From positions 3,844,001-3,908,000 of the forward strand of contig CAJSYZ010000005.1 in the NCBI GenBank assembly GCA_910574455.1: a stretch of 64,000 nt of DNA, read 5' to 3'. Each line of letters opens with the position of its first letter. Positions within the stretch are counted from its first letter, which is position 1. This stretch comes from Trichaptum fuscoviolaceum (taxonomy: Eukaryota; Basidiomycota; Agaricomycetes; Hymenochaetales; Trichaptaceae). Under the pieces are notes generated by a model. It saw only the letters and a program-made list of their open reading frames with translations, was not told the origin of the DNA and searched no databases. Shown here one piece after another: positions 14,711-31,390 of this stretch. A program made the translations under genes and the position numbers.

Positions 14711-15179
14711 AAACAGCTGGGCTGTCTGGACAGACTATCTGTAAGAAAGACAGGCAGTAAAGGTAGCCTTGTTGTTTCTAATAAAGTCAGCTGAAGTGAC
14801 TAACACAGGTGTCCGAATGCGAGTCAGTCAAAGAAGACAGTTATGCTGTCACGTGTGTCTGACTTACAATGAGACAGTTTGGCTGACACAGCGTGTGACA
14901 GCCCATTAAGACAGCCTTTCTGACATCAAAGTAGACAGATAAACTGTGTGACAAAGCTGTGTCACTGCAGCACAGAAAGGCTGGCTCAAGTGGCTGTTTC
15001 AGACAGCTGTTTCCCTTAAACAAAGCCAGACTGACTTTATTTCTCACGGGTTACCTTTTTAACTATTAAACACCTAATCTGGCTCGAATACCTGTCACGC
15101 GCAATAACAGCGTTCTAAAGAAGGGACACAGCTTCACACGCCCTGTCTTCACTTCAGACAGCTACCTATGTTTGCCGTG
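14711..15179 (-). repeat. Right arm of the inverted repeat
   Basis: 469 bp, reverse complement of 14170-14638. Perfect identity implies recent formation or ongoing gene conversion. Confidence 0.9.
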
Positions 15180-15692
15180 CCCTTTGCATCCTTCAAGTTG
15201 CTGCCTAAACAGGAAGTCACGGTAGGACCTGGGACACTTATGTACTAGTAGTACTACAAATTGTTCTCTTGCCAGTCTTTGTTTGCTCGTTGTCGCTACA
15301 TGGAATTGCTTCAAATTTTCTACAGAGCTTGGTAGAGCCATCGTACACACTAATATGATTTTTAGATAGTTTTAAATGGATAAGGAGAAAGAGGGTGCCA
15401 GTATTGGAGCTACTGTCTCATGGAGAGGGCCGAGTGGTTGCCAACTTGAATGTCGTGCCAGTGGTGTAATTGTATTTCCTGCTTCTCACCACATTGACTT
15501 GATTGACGCTCAAACTACCATACAGTTCTTGTTCTCATGAATCACTTCAATTACTACGGAGTTATTGAGTCTCAAATCGAATAACGGCTAACTGAGCCTC
15601 TTATAAAGGCCGTCTGCTGCTAGGTAACTCTTGGCTTTTTTGACCGTTTTCCTCACATAATTTGGCAACATTTCGACGTCTCTGCGCATCAG
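15180..15692. other. Intergenic, nothing recognised
   Basis: This stretch separates the foldback element from the hydrolase relic. No coding chain was seen. Confidence 0.4.
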
Positions 15693-18170
15693 ATGGAGCG
15701 TAGCAGTACAGGCGATGAGTATGATGATGTCCCGAGAGACATTGGGAAACGAATGCACAGCGTTGGACAACCTGAAGCCCACAGTAACAGCAAGGTTATT
15801 TACTCAAACCTAGAGCCGAAGCAAAACAACAGGACCAAGCAAATTCCTCGTTTCATTGCTGCTGCTTTATTCTTTCAACTTGTCCTTATCTACTGGGTCG
15901 TCCCACGTGCAAGTATTAAATGGCCAAATCTCCGTATGCTTCGAGTCCACAGAACAGATACATCTGCAACTTCCCACAATGGCCAGCCCTTTAGTACACT
16001 CAGGAAACAACTTCAATTGGGCCGAGGTGAGTATTTGTTTGCTAACTGAACCTTTATTCATTCTCATAATGCTACTCGAAACAAATAGCACGTACCAACA
16101 AAACAACCGAATTGGACAGACTGCTATGTGGTATTGGGCTTGCAATTTCAATGTGCGAGACTCAGCGTGAGCCACGAGCGGCATATCTCTCAACATTATT
16201 TTCTATTCTAGGTTCCAATGGAATACTTTGATTCCGACGGTGAATGTGCGGCAATAGCTCTCGTTAAATATCCGTCAGCGTTTGCCCCTGGGCATGAGAA
16301 ATATGTATAAAGGGCCCATTCTTTTCAATCCGGGTATGTTCATCTTCATGCTTCTAAATAGAGCCTTCATGTTGTTCATTGCATCTGCAGGTGGTCCTGG
16401 AGGCTCCGGTGTCTTTACCGTTCTCGGCGCATCTTGAAGCTTCCGCAAACTCATAGGTGACGAATTTGATTTCATCGGATTTGATCCTCGAGGTATGACT
16501 TCTATAAGGTTTATACATTCTTTAATCATTTTCACTTCTAGGTGTCGGTTTCACAACCCCCGGACTGAACGTCTTCAATACCACCATTGAGGCAGCGAAG
16601 TTCACTCTAGAGACGCCTTTCAACCTCAACACGTCCTCCTCTGCATTCAGTGTTTATACGTAAGAAGCAAGATTTTAGGGAAGCTTGCGGAAATAAGGGC
16701 GGAAAAGGCTGCGTCCCATGTTTCGACAGCTACAGTTGCGACTGACATGTTGAGCATTGTCAATGCAAATGGTTCGGAGAAGCTGCAATACTGGGGGTTT
16801 TCGTAAGTCTTCATGGTCATCTCTGTCATCTATCTTACTTACGTCATATTGAAGTTATGGCTCAGTACTGGGAGCTACGTGAGTATAAACTACCTCAATA
16901 TTGTTCTGTGATGTTAATTCTTTAATAGATTTGCTGTAATGTTCCCAGTAAGGATTTATGTCTTATGATGAATGGTCACCGTTGCATCCGAGAACAGGAC
17001 AAAGTCGGGAGAATTATTATTGATGGAGTTGTTGACTCTGAGGACTACTATGCAGGTGAAGTTCGTGGAGAGGAAGCAAGCAAATGAAGACTTATCTCAC
17101 ATGTGTAGGCCTTTGGTCAAATAGCCTCCGCGACACAGACGCAGCATTATTCGATATCTACTAAGCCTGCGTTCATGCTGGTCCAAAGGAATGCTCCATG
17201 TACGAGGAAATTGCGGAACTCATTGCGGATCGTGTAGAGAAGCTTCTTGCGAAGATCAAAGCGGAGCCTATCCCATTTCTAACAATTGGTGTAGGAAGTT
17301 AATCTCGCGATTCATATGGGCTAATCGATTATCCAAGGGTGAAGGGAAGGATTTTCGTCACCCTTTATAACACGCATGGAAAGTTTCTCATGACAACCCT
17401 AGGTCAACTCGAAAGGGGTGTCATGTTGAACATTTATGGCGACTTGGATCCCTTATTCAGATGCCACTGTTCGGGGCCAGACATCCCTTGGGATGGTTTA
17501 ACGCACTCGCTTGCTATAGCGTGCGGGGATGCGCCACCCATTGATGAGACATTAGAAGAGGCTCGTGCACTGTACGAAAAGATGGCACAAAACACCTCGT
17601 TCTCAGAAGCGTGGCCAATGCACCTTTATTGCATGTAAGAAGCATCCTGATTGCTACTCTGTGTACGGATTTAGCCTTTGATTTGACCATTTTAGTGGGT
17701 GGACCTTACGATCCAAAGACCGATTCAAAGGTGAAGTTGGTCTGCATAATATCTGAGTAAGTCGCTGTCATTATTTTACAGATCTTTCGAAAAAAAACAC
17801 GAGTCATCCATTACTACTCATCGGAAATACGGCAGGTAAGTTATATAAATAAACTTGTTATTTCAAGCAAAAGCTCACCCTGGGATAGATCCCGTTACGC
17901 CTCTTTGGAAGTACGTCGTAAAACTCACTGATCTACTCTTTTATCAACTCGGATTTTCTCTAGCGCGTACGAAATGTCGAAGGGATCAATAATTCAGTGG
18001 TCTTGACACAGAATTCATCTGGAGTAAGTCATTCTATTCGGGATTTGTGCTTGAAAACATCAACTTTTATGTAGCATTGCTCCATCTCTGCGGCTTCGAT
18101 ATGTACCTCTAAGGCCGTACGGAGCTACTTCTTATACGGAACTCTGCCAAAGGAGGGGACTATTTGCTAG
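15693..18170 (+). pseudogene. TAP-like alpha/beta hydrolase (S33 peptidase-type), decayed
   Basis: The N-terminus has a hydrophobic signal-anchor (about residues 48-66 of the first frame). The chain then shows the family landmarks in order: FNW and NWTDCY, the oxyanion GGPGGSG near 16390-16412, DFIGFDPRG near 16470, the nucleophile elbow GFSYG formed by a splice near 16803/16856, VGRIIIDGVVDSEDYYA near 17003-17055, DPVTPLW near 17889, and the catalytic-histidine block HCSIS near 18075. Many introns are still spliceable. However, TAA codons interrupt the reading at 17162-17164 and 17300-17302, and several segments (for example around 16434 and 17990) are in shifted frames. I conclude it is a recent pseudogene of a membrane-anchored or secreted hydrolase. 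Sequencing errors could explain one break, but not all of them. Confidence 0.8.
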
Positions 18171-21130
<2,960 letters not shown>

Positions 21131-22596
21131 GCCGTAGACGGTGTATAAAGTGGCATTTCCGATGCGCAGGCCGAAAAGAATGATACACAGATGAGAAATT
21201 TTGTGTCGTATGTCATTGATGCCAATCTTACTGAGTTTACCAAACAAGCTCAATGGCTAATTTGATGGTGTGAGATATTGATCATCCCTCTTCTTGTCTG
21301 CGCTTTTTAGTGAGGGGATATGGGTTCCTGTGTGGACTATGACACAATGATCGTTGGACGTGTGATAGGCATGTCCTCAGAGACTCAGTTGACTACACTG
21401 CACAGGAATATTATACCCTCCAGATACCTCAGTGACAGGCCAATCATCGTCTCCACTGTCTTTCATACAGGAAATCAGGGCGAAGACTCCCGCTCCTCGA
21501 GCATTATAGAGAAGATCCACTGAAGATGGTGTGGACCCTGTTCGTGCGGGAAGCATGGAATTCCTCAGCGATGTTACTGAGTTGAACCACGTAGGTTACC
21601 CACTCAACTGTCACCGACCAGTACCCGTCGTTGGCGAACTTGTCGATTACCCCATTCAAGGTATCTGCAGCATCCACTCTCAGGCTTGCTTTTGACCGTG
21701 GCCTCGGATGTTTCCGATTAGACTTGAAAGCGGCCGATCGACCCTTTCATCCACATCATTATTTATCGCGAAATTTCCGGTTTCCCTCTGATCTAACCTA
21801 ATCTAAAGCCAACCAAGAAGCACTATGCTTGCTTGCTAAGACGTGGCATCGGCCAGCGAAGAAGAAACTATACATATGCTGATGACGTCGCATCGAGTTA
21901 TGTAGTAGTATTCCATAGCCAGTGACATGCGCCCTGACATGGCCTTTGTGACGCTGAAATGAGGGTTTTGGTACGCCTTTATTACACGTTTAATTTGTCT
22001 TGAACCTTACTTTTCACATCGATCTGAAAGACTCCGACAACCCCGCTGGGACTTGCATGCATGTCAGTATGCTGTACTCACAACTGGGATATTGAACCAC
22101 CCCTTCTTTTGTGTGGTTACACACAATTTATTGGTTGAAGCTTCTTATGTTGCTGTCCATTCCTGCGGACGTAGGGATACAGGCTCGGTCTAAGGTCGGT
22201 GCTAGGCTGTGCTATTTCCGCCTCGGAAGCTGATCATCCTGCAGAACACAATGGTTGAATCTACTGCCGTTCAAGCCGTATCCCGCACGAAGCTTCATTA
22301 TTTTGTTGTCATGGCCAACCGTATTGTGGGACTAAGAATAGCTAAGGGTCGTGATCAAAATCGGTGCCGTACGACTATCTTTACCTTCAAGGATCTATTC
22401 TGAATGCTCATGTGGACCACTGTGCGCTGTGTACCATGCCTCCAGAACTGCAAACGACACAGCGTGTTCAAGCGAGCTCAACTCCAGGAAACAAGCGATG
22501 TAGCTCCGCACATGGTATTTCAAGCACCAATTCCCTACCATTCGATAGCCCTGTCCGCACAATTGGCTTTGGTACAAGTTGTTGGAAGCCACGAAA
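21131..22596. other. Between the xylanases: unidentified coding-like remnants
   Basis: A plus-strand frame follows the first xylanase at about 21145-21264 (containing EFTKQAQWLI then stop). Minus-strand frames run at about 21660-21510 (with YWSVTVEWVTYVVQLSN) and 21510-21385 (with GYNIPVQCSQLSL), separated by a frameshift. They look coding in composition but I cannot assign a family. The rest is presumably the promoter of the second xylanase. Confidence 0.3.
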
Positions 22597-24356
<1,760 letters not shown>

Positions 24357-24785
24357 ACGCGAACGCAAAATAACGCCCGGGACAATGCGCCCTCGCTTTT
24401 CCCCGGGTGGATGCACATTCTGTGGATTTCGGCAAAACAAATTTGTACCCAGTCTAATGACAGTCATGCTGTTTTATCATTGAATGGATGAAAATGATGA
24501 AAACTTAAGTCGTACATCATCAGGCTATTCGATATAAGTAAATGAGAATACAAAGATAGAGCCTCGGCTTGCGAACAAGTAAATGAAGAATAAATCACAA
24601 GTACGTTACGAACGCCAATGGCAATAATTTAAATCCAAGCTTGTCCCTGTATCGAGTGCAGAAAAAACGAGCTAAAGAGAATGAAAGCAAATTGAGAGCA
24701 AAGAGCAACACGAAGAATGATGATGAATTCAGAAGAAGTTGCAGTGTAATGATGAATGGACGTGTGTTGGACAGAAGCTAGAATG
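24357..24785. other. Convergent 3' region
   Basis: AT-rich sequence between the tail-to-tail xylanase and membrane-protein genes. No coding signal was found. Confidence 0.4.
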
Positions 24786-26942
24786 TCATGCATCGAGATC
24801 GAAATCAACGGGCACACTGCTCTTGAAGGCGTGAGTAGCTGGAGGTAGAGGAGGAGACAAATGGGCTGCGCTATACGGTTTTCTCGGGTCCAATCTCCAA
24901 GGGTTTGGGACGTTGTAGTCCGAACTCCGAGATGAGGCTACATCAGACAACGTCGTGCTATGTCGTATCTGGTTTGCAGGCTTACGATACGCCCGGACGG
25001 GCTCGTCAACGTCGCGTCCGGCAGGGAGGTTTGGTTCGGAAATGGTGCGGAAATGCGTCGTCTCCGGAAGGGCGAGTGCGATACCGAGCTTAGGCGAATA
25101 CCCCGCAGCACGCACTGACGCGGGGACCAGCAACTGCGGATCAGACGCTTTGGGTCTAATTAAGTGGAAAGAAGAAGGAGGAAAGGTGCCATCGGGCGGT
25201 GGTGAATATCGGATGGTGGGATTGGTCGTAAACGCGTTTAAGCCAGGTCGATCTCGGGAAAAGGAGGGTCGTAGGATGGGAGAATCATCGGAGAATGCGG
25301 GTGGCCATTGTCCTCCACTCTGAAAGGAAAACGGTATATGTCAGTATTTTGAAGGTCAAGAATAGAGAAACGCACGTCTTGTCGAGAGGTTGGGAAGGAT
25401 TGCAAGCCCTCTGTTTCCACTGGACTTGCCAAGACCGTCGACGTGAAGTCTTCCCCCGGCCTTCGTGAAATCAGTAACACATCTTCCCTCACTCGATCAC
25501 TAATTTCCACCTCTCGTCCGGCCCCCCTTGCCGATGTAGTTCCTGCAGGAGGGCGCGTAGCGATGGGAGTCGGCGCACCCGCGCTATCAACGTCGTCAAG
25601 ATGGAAACCGCGTTGAGGTGGCGTAGACACAACATGCACCGGAGGCGGTCTTCCTCGACGATCAACACCCTGCATGGGTCGCACGTTAGTCAGGCCCACC
25701 ACGTCCGGGGCGTCTTGGATAGGTCTCAACCCCTCGGTGTTGCCGTTATGACTGGGACCCTGCGTACGGTTCCTGCGCCCTTGGGACGAAGCAAAGGAGG
25801 GTGTTGAGTCGTTGCCGTTCAAATTCGACGAGCTAGACCCGGGCTGGAGGGGATCTAAATCATCGAACTCTGTATCCTCCGTGTCGATGCTCCAGTCCGC
25901 ACCACGCGTCCGGTGGTGTACGCGCGGTCGATTAGGTATGAGTCCACCTAGCTTCCGCGGAGCTTGGAGATTTGCCGCCTGCCAAGCGACGGACTTGCCT
26001 TTGTACTTAGTCCGCCGTGTGCTTGTACTCCTATCGGTGCTCGCGCCGGCAACCCAGCTGCGTAGCGTTGCCGTTGACGAAGAAGCATGAGCACGAGCAT
26101 TGCCGAAGAAAGACTGATCCCCAATGCGCACGTAGCGTTTCTTGACATGCCTTCGGTACCAGATGAAGATACCCAGAGCGACGAGGAGCACCCCAACGGC
26201 AGAAATCACAGGCGCAAGGATTTGAATAGTGTCCCAATGTTCCCTGGTCTTTCCTCCGGCAACTAAGCAAGCTTCGTGAGCAGAAAGTGAGAGAAGGAAG
26301 AAAAAAAACATACCCTCTATCGCTTCGTCTTTATCGAATCTGCCACTTGATGTAGTGTTCACAAATGCCCACGTGGGCGTGTTGAAGGTTTGTGCAACTT
26401 CGGCATCTGGATAGTTCATGTACTTGACGGAGTCTGAAGGACAGGGGGAGATCCAGTATGAAAAGTCCATCGGTTTGAATCCTTGGCAAATTTCACATCC
26501 GCTGATAAGATTGTACACAACAGTATTGCTGAAACAGCGGTGTAAGTCTCAGATATCGAAAATAAAACGTGATTACGGACCAAGAGCATGTTCCGTCTCC
26601 CCAGACATAGGTATTGTTGTAAAACTTCGTATTATTATTGAGAGGCGGGATAGTCACTGTGTCAGTAGGAGGTGCGCATTGGAGAATGAGATTTCGAGCG
26701 ACCCGACAAGGCGACTCGTCGACCGCGTTGTTCATCTTCAAAATAGTCAGCTTTAATCACATTGCGAGCTTTCATCCTCACCCATTGTGATGTTGCGTTG
26801 CATGCTATGTCGGCGTCGGCATCCTTGTTCTGGGTCAGACGGCAAATGTAAGTGAGATCGCAGATCGTAAGCGTACCTGTTGTCCCTGAGCGATTCCGAC
26901 GATAGCCAGCACCATGACAAATGGTTTCCCAACATTCTTCAT
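24786..26942 (-). CDS. Secretory single-pass membrane protein, 634 aa, unknown function
   Basis: Exons are 26942-26877, 26829-26782, 26735-26581, 26528-26314, 26262-25376 and 25319-24786. They total 1905 nt, with all introns 46-56 nt and frame kept. Residues 1-22 form a signal peptide ending GIAQGQQ. The extracellular part (to about residue 172) is Cys-rich with several Asn glycosylation sites and ends each motif in short Cys phrases (CEICQG, SPCPS). One transmembrane helix lies at about 176-197, followed by basic YRRHVKKR. The cytoplasmic tail of about 430 residues is low-complexity, rich in Ser, Pro, Arg and Asp. This architecture is common among uncharacterised basidiomycete cell-surface proteins. 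I cannot name a function; a sensor or cell-wall-linked role is only a guess. Its 5' flank is duplicated at about 31391-31790. Confidence 0.8.
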
Positions 26943-26966
26943 TCGACGCCGACCACCTCTGCCTCC

Positions 26967-27372
26967 TTCGACCATCCTGGCTGTCGAGCACGACGAGGTT
27001 TCAGACTGTGCTTGAGGTACTCTCGTACGAGAACGACGGCATGCACAAGACACCACCAGCAGACTCGGGAAGGATCAAGAGGAGAAAAATTGCACAGATG
27101 GCGACGGCAGGGGGCGCCGCATAGCCGCACGTCGAGGCTAGGACGACGAGCAGCGAACTGTTCCCAAGCTCTATTTTATTGAGACGAGCGTGCGGCGACC
27201 ATCACTGCCGCCGGGCGCATATTGATGGCCGACTCATTCTCTAAGTAGTCTGTTCGTTATCAGACTTGCCAGTCCTTCGAGATTGACTTAGGATGAGCGT
27301 CTTACATCACATCAACTCAGTATCTGGTGGAATCCGAGTAAAATAATCAGCCAGATTTCATTATCTACGCAA
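26967..27372. repeat. Duplicated 5' flank of the membrane-protein gene (copy 1)
   Basis: Starting 25 bp upstream of the ATG, this segment is closely repeated at about 31391-31790 (shared phrases include CCTTCGACCATCCTGGCTG and GGCCGACTC), with small indels. It probably contains the promoter and 5' UTR. Confidence 0.75.
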
Positions 27373-27522
27373 TTTATTTCCCTCGTTCCAACCACCAAGC
27401 TGATTGATATCTGGTCGGTTTCTCCTTCTAACCTCGGAAATGGCTTTGTCCAATGGCTGGTACGCAGCAAGCCCGAAAGCATACACTTTGTTCCTTGTCG
27501 AGAATCCCGCTGCCTTTCAATG

Positions 27523-29608
27523 TCAGTCTGCGTTGGTGGAGCCGTGACTATCTCCACTGCTCGACGCTAAGTCATCGCTAGAGGGGATGGTGGTAAACGT
27601 TTTGACCTTCATCTCGCCGGTCTTGGTAACATATCGATAATAAACAACCTCCGGGGCCATCGACTGCGGAACGACATCAAACACGTCCAATCTACGTCTG
27701 CTGAACCCATCGGACTCAATGATCGTAGCTTGAAGACTACTCGAATACGGACCACCCACGACGGGTAGTGGCTTTAGCCTTTCAACATCAAAGAGACGTT
27801 TTAAACAGCCCGCAGTATCCCAATCCCAATCCAGATCCGAGCGGAGGTACTCGCCCCATCTATGTCGATCCCGGCACTTTCCTTTATACCAACGCCAATT
27901 GTCGAAGTATGAACGGTTGAAAAGAGCGCGCATGAACTTCCACGTCAAGCCTTTCTCGCGAGCGTACGACTGCGCGATCCTGTTATGAAAACGTGCTATG
28001 TCGCCGTACTGCGAGTCAGGAACACGGTCTAATTCCCACTTGATATCATCCTCAGAGATACCGAACTTCTGCGAGAGGGCCTGCCATGCACGTTCACGTG
28101 AAAGTGTCAATTCCTCATCTGCTTGCCTTTTGTCGCGCAGTCCATCCCATTGAGATTGCGGCAAGACACGTACTGCGTTTGATTGAACCTCTCTTTCGAG
28201 TTCGTTGAAGGAGGAGAGGAGTCTATGAGAGCGTCGCACGCATGCTTGTGTATAACGGTGTATCGTGACCGGATCTTCATGCTTTAATGTCGCATTTCGT
28301 GTTCTTCTTGGAAGCGAAGCACGGTCGGTAATCGGATAAAATTTGATATCCAGCTGGGGGAACAATCCCGACAGTGTCGCGCTGAAAAGTAGGTGTCAGT
28401 AGATTGATTAGCAATGCAACGGTAGTTTACTCACATGAGAAACACACCTTTTATCGCACATATGTGGTGTACTAGACCTAAGTCTCTTATAAAGTAATAC
28501 TTTTTCAGATGATAATATAAAGCGACATGTATCCACCGCATATATGTAGAGAGTACCAGGCATTGAAGCCGTTGTGTGCTGGAACTTGTGTCTATTTTCC
28601 TCTGATACAAGGAGGCGACACAATGGACGAAGAAAATGGTAACGAAATACGTTGTCTCCCACATGCTGCTGATGGGGGGAGAACAAAACGTCACGGTAGT
28701 GTCATCGACCTCGCAGAAACAGTCGGCGAAGAGCTGGTATGTGTCTCCGATGACCACAAGAGGATCATTGTGACTCCTTATCATAAGAAGCAAGGTTGCT
28801 CGTCAAGTAATGACGCTGCAGAGTGAAGAGCATACCGGTACGATTCCAGAAGATGGATAAGTCTGTGCCTCAAGGTACAAGGTGTGTGCATATTGTCGGG
28901 TCGGCGGCTCAGCGGGGCCCGAGCTAAGCTTGCCAGAGCAATGAAATACTTTTTCTCCGGGTTCGAGTCGTTGAGGGTGCGTGCAAGTGTATCCAAGTGG
29001 AATATAGGCTCAACTGCAGCTACAGATACGTAGAAGTCCCCATAGTGATATATCGTAGAGAGCCTTATGAGAGCTGCTAGGGCAGAGGCCGACCGATAGA
29101 GCGAGTTGGATCTGTACAGTATTAGCCTCTTTCTTCATGGTTGTCTTATTGCTCACTTTGCTTGTTTGACGAGGCTCTTTAATCCGGCAATTCGTGCGCT
29201 ACCTTCACAGGGGAGGTTAGGACTTGCTTGAATCAAACCTATGATAGGACCTAGTGGGTAAAGCTCGTCATTGGGCAAATGAATCATGTTGATCCAAAGG
29301 CATTGTACGATCATATGGGGAGGGAGGCAAGAGATGGATATGCGGTTTGCAAACCGCTCGATCTTCTTTCCAAGAAACTGGTAAATACACTTGTCGATGA
29401 TCCGGCCAGGACCTGGGATGTCATCCATCGTTGCATTTGTCGACAACGAGCAGAGGGATGTAACACCATCGCAATCTTCCTCATATACGCTCGAGTATTG
29501 ATTTTCTGAGAATAATGTGTAATTGGTAGTCGGAAGACATCTGAGATCCTTCTCAACAAATTTGCAACTTTTTCTAAGGAACTTTGGGAAGGAGATTCTT
29601 TTCGACAT
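27523..29608 (-). CDS. Uncharacterised basidiomycete protein, 642 aa, four exons
   Basis: My model has exons 29608-29157, 29111-28836, 28776-28435 and 28381-27523 (1929 nt). The introns are 45, 59 and 53 nt, all in phase 2, and frame is kept to the stop. The start is the ATG in a good context (GCTACCATGT). An extra upstream exon cannot be excluded, because sequence up to about 30050 is also conserved in the duplicate at 37.8-38.2 kb. I recognise no domain. The middle contains hydrophobic helices (a YFVTIFFVHCV stretch) and the C-terminal third is basic and Trp/Tyr-rich. A truncated copy lies at 36950-37800, so the gene belongs to the duplicated block shared with the GFA gene. Confidence 0.6.
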
Positions 29609-30240
29609 GGTAGCGAACAAGATTGTAAAGGGCAGAGGGCCAGAGAGCTTCTGTTGGGTATAACGGGGCTCTGATAAGGCCAATGTTTATTAATGAACAT
29701 GAGGAGACCGCACGGATTTCTTCACACGTGTCTATTCTCATCAGTGTGAAAAGAGAGATCTTGACTGTTCTTTGTGGAGTTCGTTCCGCTACTCCGCCGA
29801 GTGATCTCCTGTCGAGGACGCAACAGAGTCGAATGCCATAGTCAGTGATTAGGAGGAACACTTCGCAGACATCGATATACGGTGTTTCGCAGAAGGTCCG
29901 AATTGACGGCATCATGATGAGCAGAAGTACATTCGTCAGAATTGTCCAATTTTACCGAACGTACGCGCGTCAAGAAGGTTTGCAACCGCAGATGGTCGAT
30001 AACGTCTCTATGAGAAAGATTAGACAACTATATTTACTAGAGATATGGAAGCTTACCAGCTTCTATCCAGTTCCTCGCGATAATAAGTCAACGAACTTGG
30101 CCCAGGCCTAGAAACACCTCATTGTACGACAGGCTCTTTTCCCCTGGTGTTATATTCATGGTTCAAAACATGGTCATGTCATTCAATCAACCTCTCACAA
30201 CATCTAGATCATACAGATTGTTCTTTCCCTAACCCATCCC
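29609..30240. other. Upstream region, conserved in the 38-kb duplicate
   Basis: It contains further coding-like minus-strand frames (for example one containing ITDYGIRLCCVLDRR at about 29800-29880) that are also present near 37925-37990. They may be 5' exons of the 642-aa gene, or a neighbouring relic. Confidence 0.35.
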
Positions 30241-30726
30241 TTATCTGCTCTTGCCATCAACCTTCACGAGCGTCAACTTGCTCGTATCGATATCGTCCAG
30301 AGTGTTGATATTCACTGCTGCGACTCCGAGGGGTGGAATTAGCACAAACAACTGGCTTCCACAGACCGGGCAGAAGTGGTGCGTGGCAATCTTCCTGTTG
30401 AACTGGTATTTTGAGAGCTCATCAAGGGTGCCTTGGGTGACGTTGAATTTGGACAGTGGAGGGTGGCTGCAAGATGGGGTGAATGTGAATCATCTTATGA
30501 TGAAGGTGATATAGGCGACTACGTACATCATCAAAGCTCCCTTGTCCGCGCACGACGAGCAATTGCAAGAAATGATGGGTGCCGTCTCCAGTGCAGGAAA
30601 CTCGAGCTCGTAGCGAAACTTTTTACAGTGACATCCACCAACGTATTTCTTGATTTCGGCGGTCTTTGGCCAGCCGTTGGGGAAGGCGGGGCCCTTCGTT
30701 CCCTCGATATACTCCTCGGTTGACAT
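30241..30726 (-). CDS. GFA/CENP-V domain zinc protein, 141 aa (copy 1)
   Basis: Exons are 30726-30527 and 30466-30241, with a 60-nt intron and 426 nt in all. The zinc-binding pattern of the glutathione-dependent formaldehyde-activating (GFA, CENP-V-like) fold is complete: Cys32 and Cys34 in GGCHCK, Cys54, Cys56 and Cys59 in CNCSSC, and Cys99 and Cys102 in FCPVCGSQ. Members carry carbon-sulfur lyase-like or glutathione-adduct activities, and the substrate here is unknown. The protein is small, probably cytosolic, with no signal peptide. A near-identical intact copy lies exactly 8150 bp to the right (38391-38876). One visible coding difference is Leu/Met after GSQ. Confidence 0.88.
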
Positions 30727-31390
30727 GGATGCGATCGAAGGGTCGTGCGTGAGCTGCAGCTTTGCAGGTCGTGGGCCGCTTTTAAAGGATTTCGACTACA
30801 TTAGCGCTTCCATTCAAGATTAGATGAGCTGCCATCATATTGATGTCCATCAGCTGTCAACCCGCTGATGAGTCCGTCATTGACGATGCTGAGAAAGCCC
30901 CTCAGGCTTGCACGTGAGGGCTCACTGCAATAAGCAGACGCTTCTAGAGTTTAATTTCCCACGATTTGTAAAGATACCATATGCTTACTATGTAGTATAA
31001 GTACAAGGTTATGAAAGACCCTTAGCTCATAGGGTCTAACCTACTACCAACAACACTGCTCCAACTTGAACTTGAAGTCACTTTACAAACGATCCAGTAA
31101 CTGCATTCTTGAACGATCATAGAAATGATTTTATCAAGTAGCGTCGCTTATCACGGAGTTATGTCAAGCTTGTACATTATCCATTAGTGTCGGTCTGTCA
31201 ATAAAAGGTTAGTACAGAAAGACAGCAGAAAAACGCTGCATTCTTACTTCACACTCCATCCCTCTTCCGACGCAGTATCATGAGTATGCCCGGACTTGAC
31301 ACACTACCGTGACTCTCGGTCAGATATGATAGGCATTTATCCAAGCTAGCGATTGTCCACATACCTTTCCTCGACGTCTCCGACACTGGC
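30727..31390. other. 5' flank of GFA copy 1, partly repeated at 38.9-39.65 kb
   Basis: Patches match 38940-39650, including the run GATTGTCCACATACCTTTC just before both right-hand breakpoints (31383 and 39650). No gene was seen. Confidence 0.5.

Larger units (their letters stand above)
14170..15179. mobile_element. Foldback element: perfect 469-bp inverted arms, 72-bp loop
   Basis: The left arm 14170-14638 and right arm 14711-15179 are reverse complements with no gap. Every position x pairs with 29349-x, and I saw no mismatch where I compared the arms. The unique centre is 14639-14710. The arms start with CACGGCAAACA and are packed with CTGTC/GACAG motifs in both orientations (well over a dozen per arm). 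Subterminal motif arrays like this are typical of transposase-binding regions in CACTA-type DNA transposons. A CCC triplet flanks both ends (14167-14169 and 15180-15182), compatible with a 3-bp target duplication but weak because it is a homopolymer. There is no transposase, so it would be non-autonomous. The mirrored 68-aa frames inside the arms are a by-product of the symmetry. Confidence 0.8.

Noticed and set aside
14302..15047. Two identical 68-aa frames as a duplicated small gene
   Set aside because: They are mirror images forced by the inverted repeat. There is no upstream context, domain or splice evidence.
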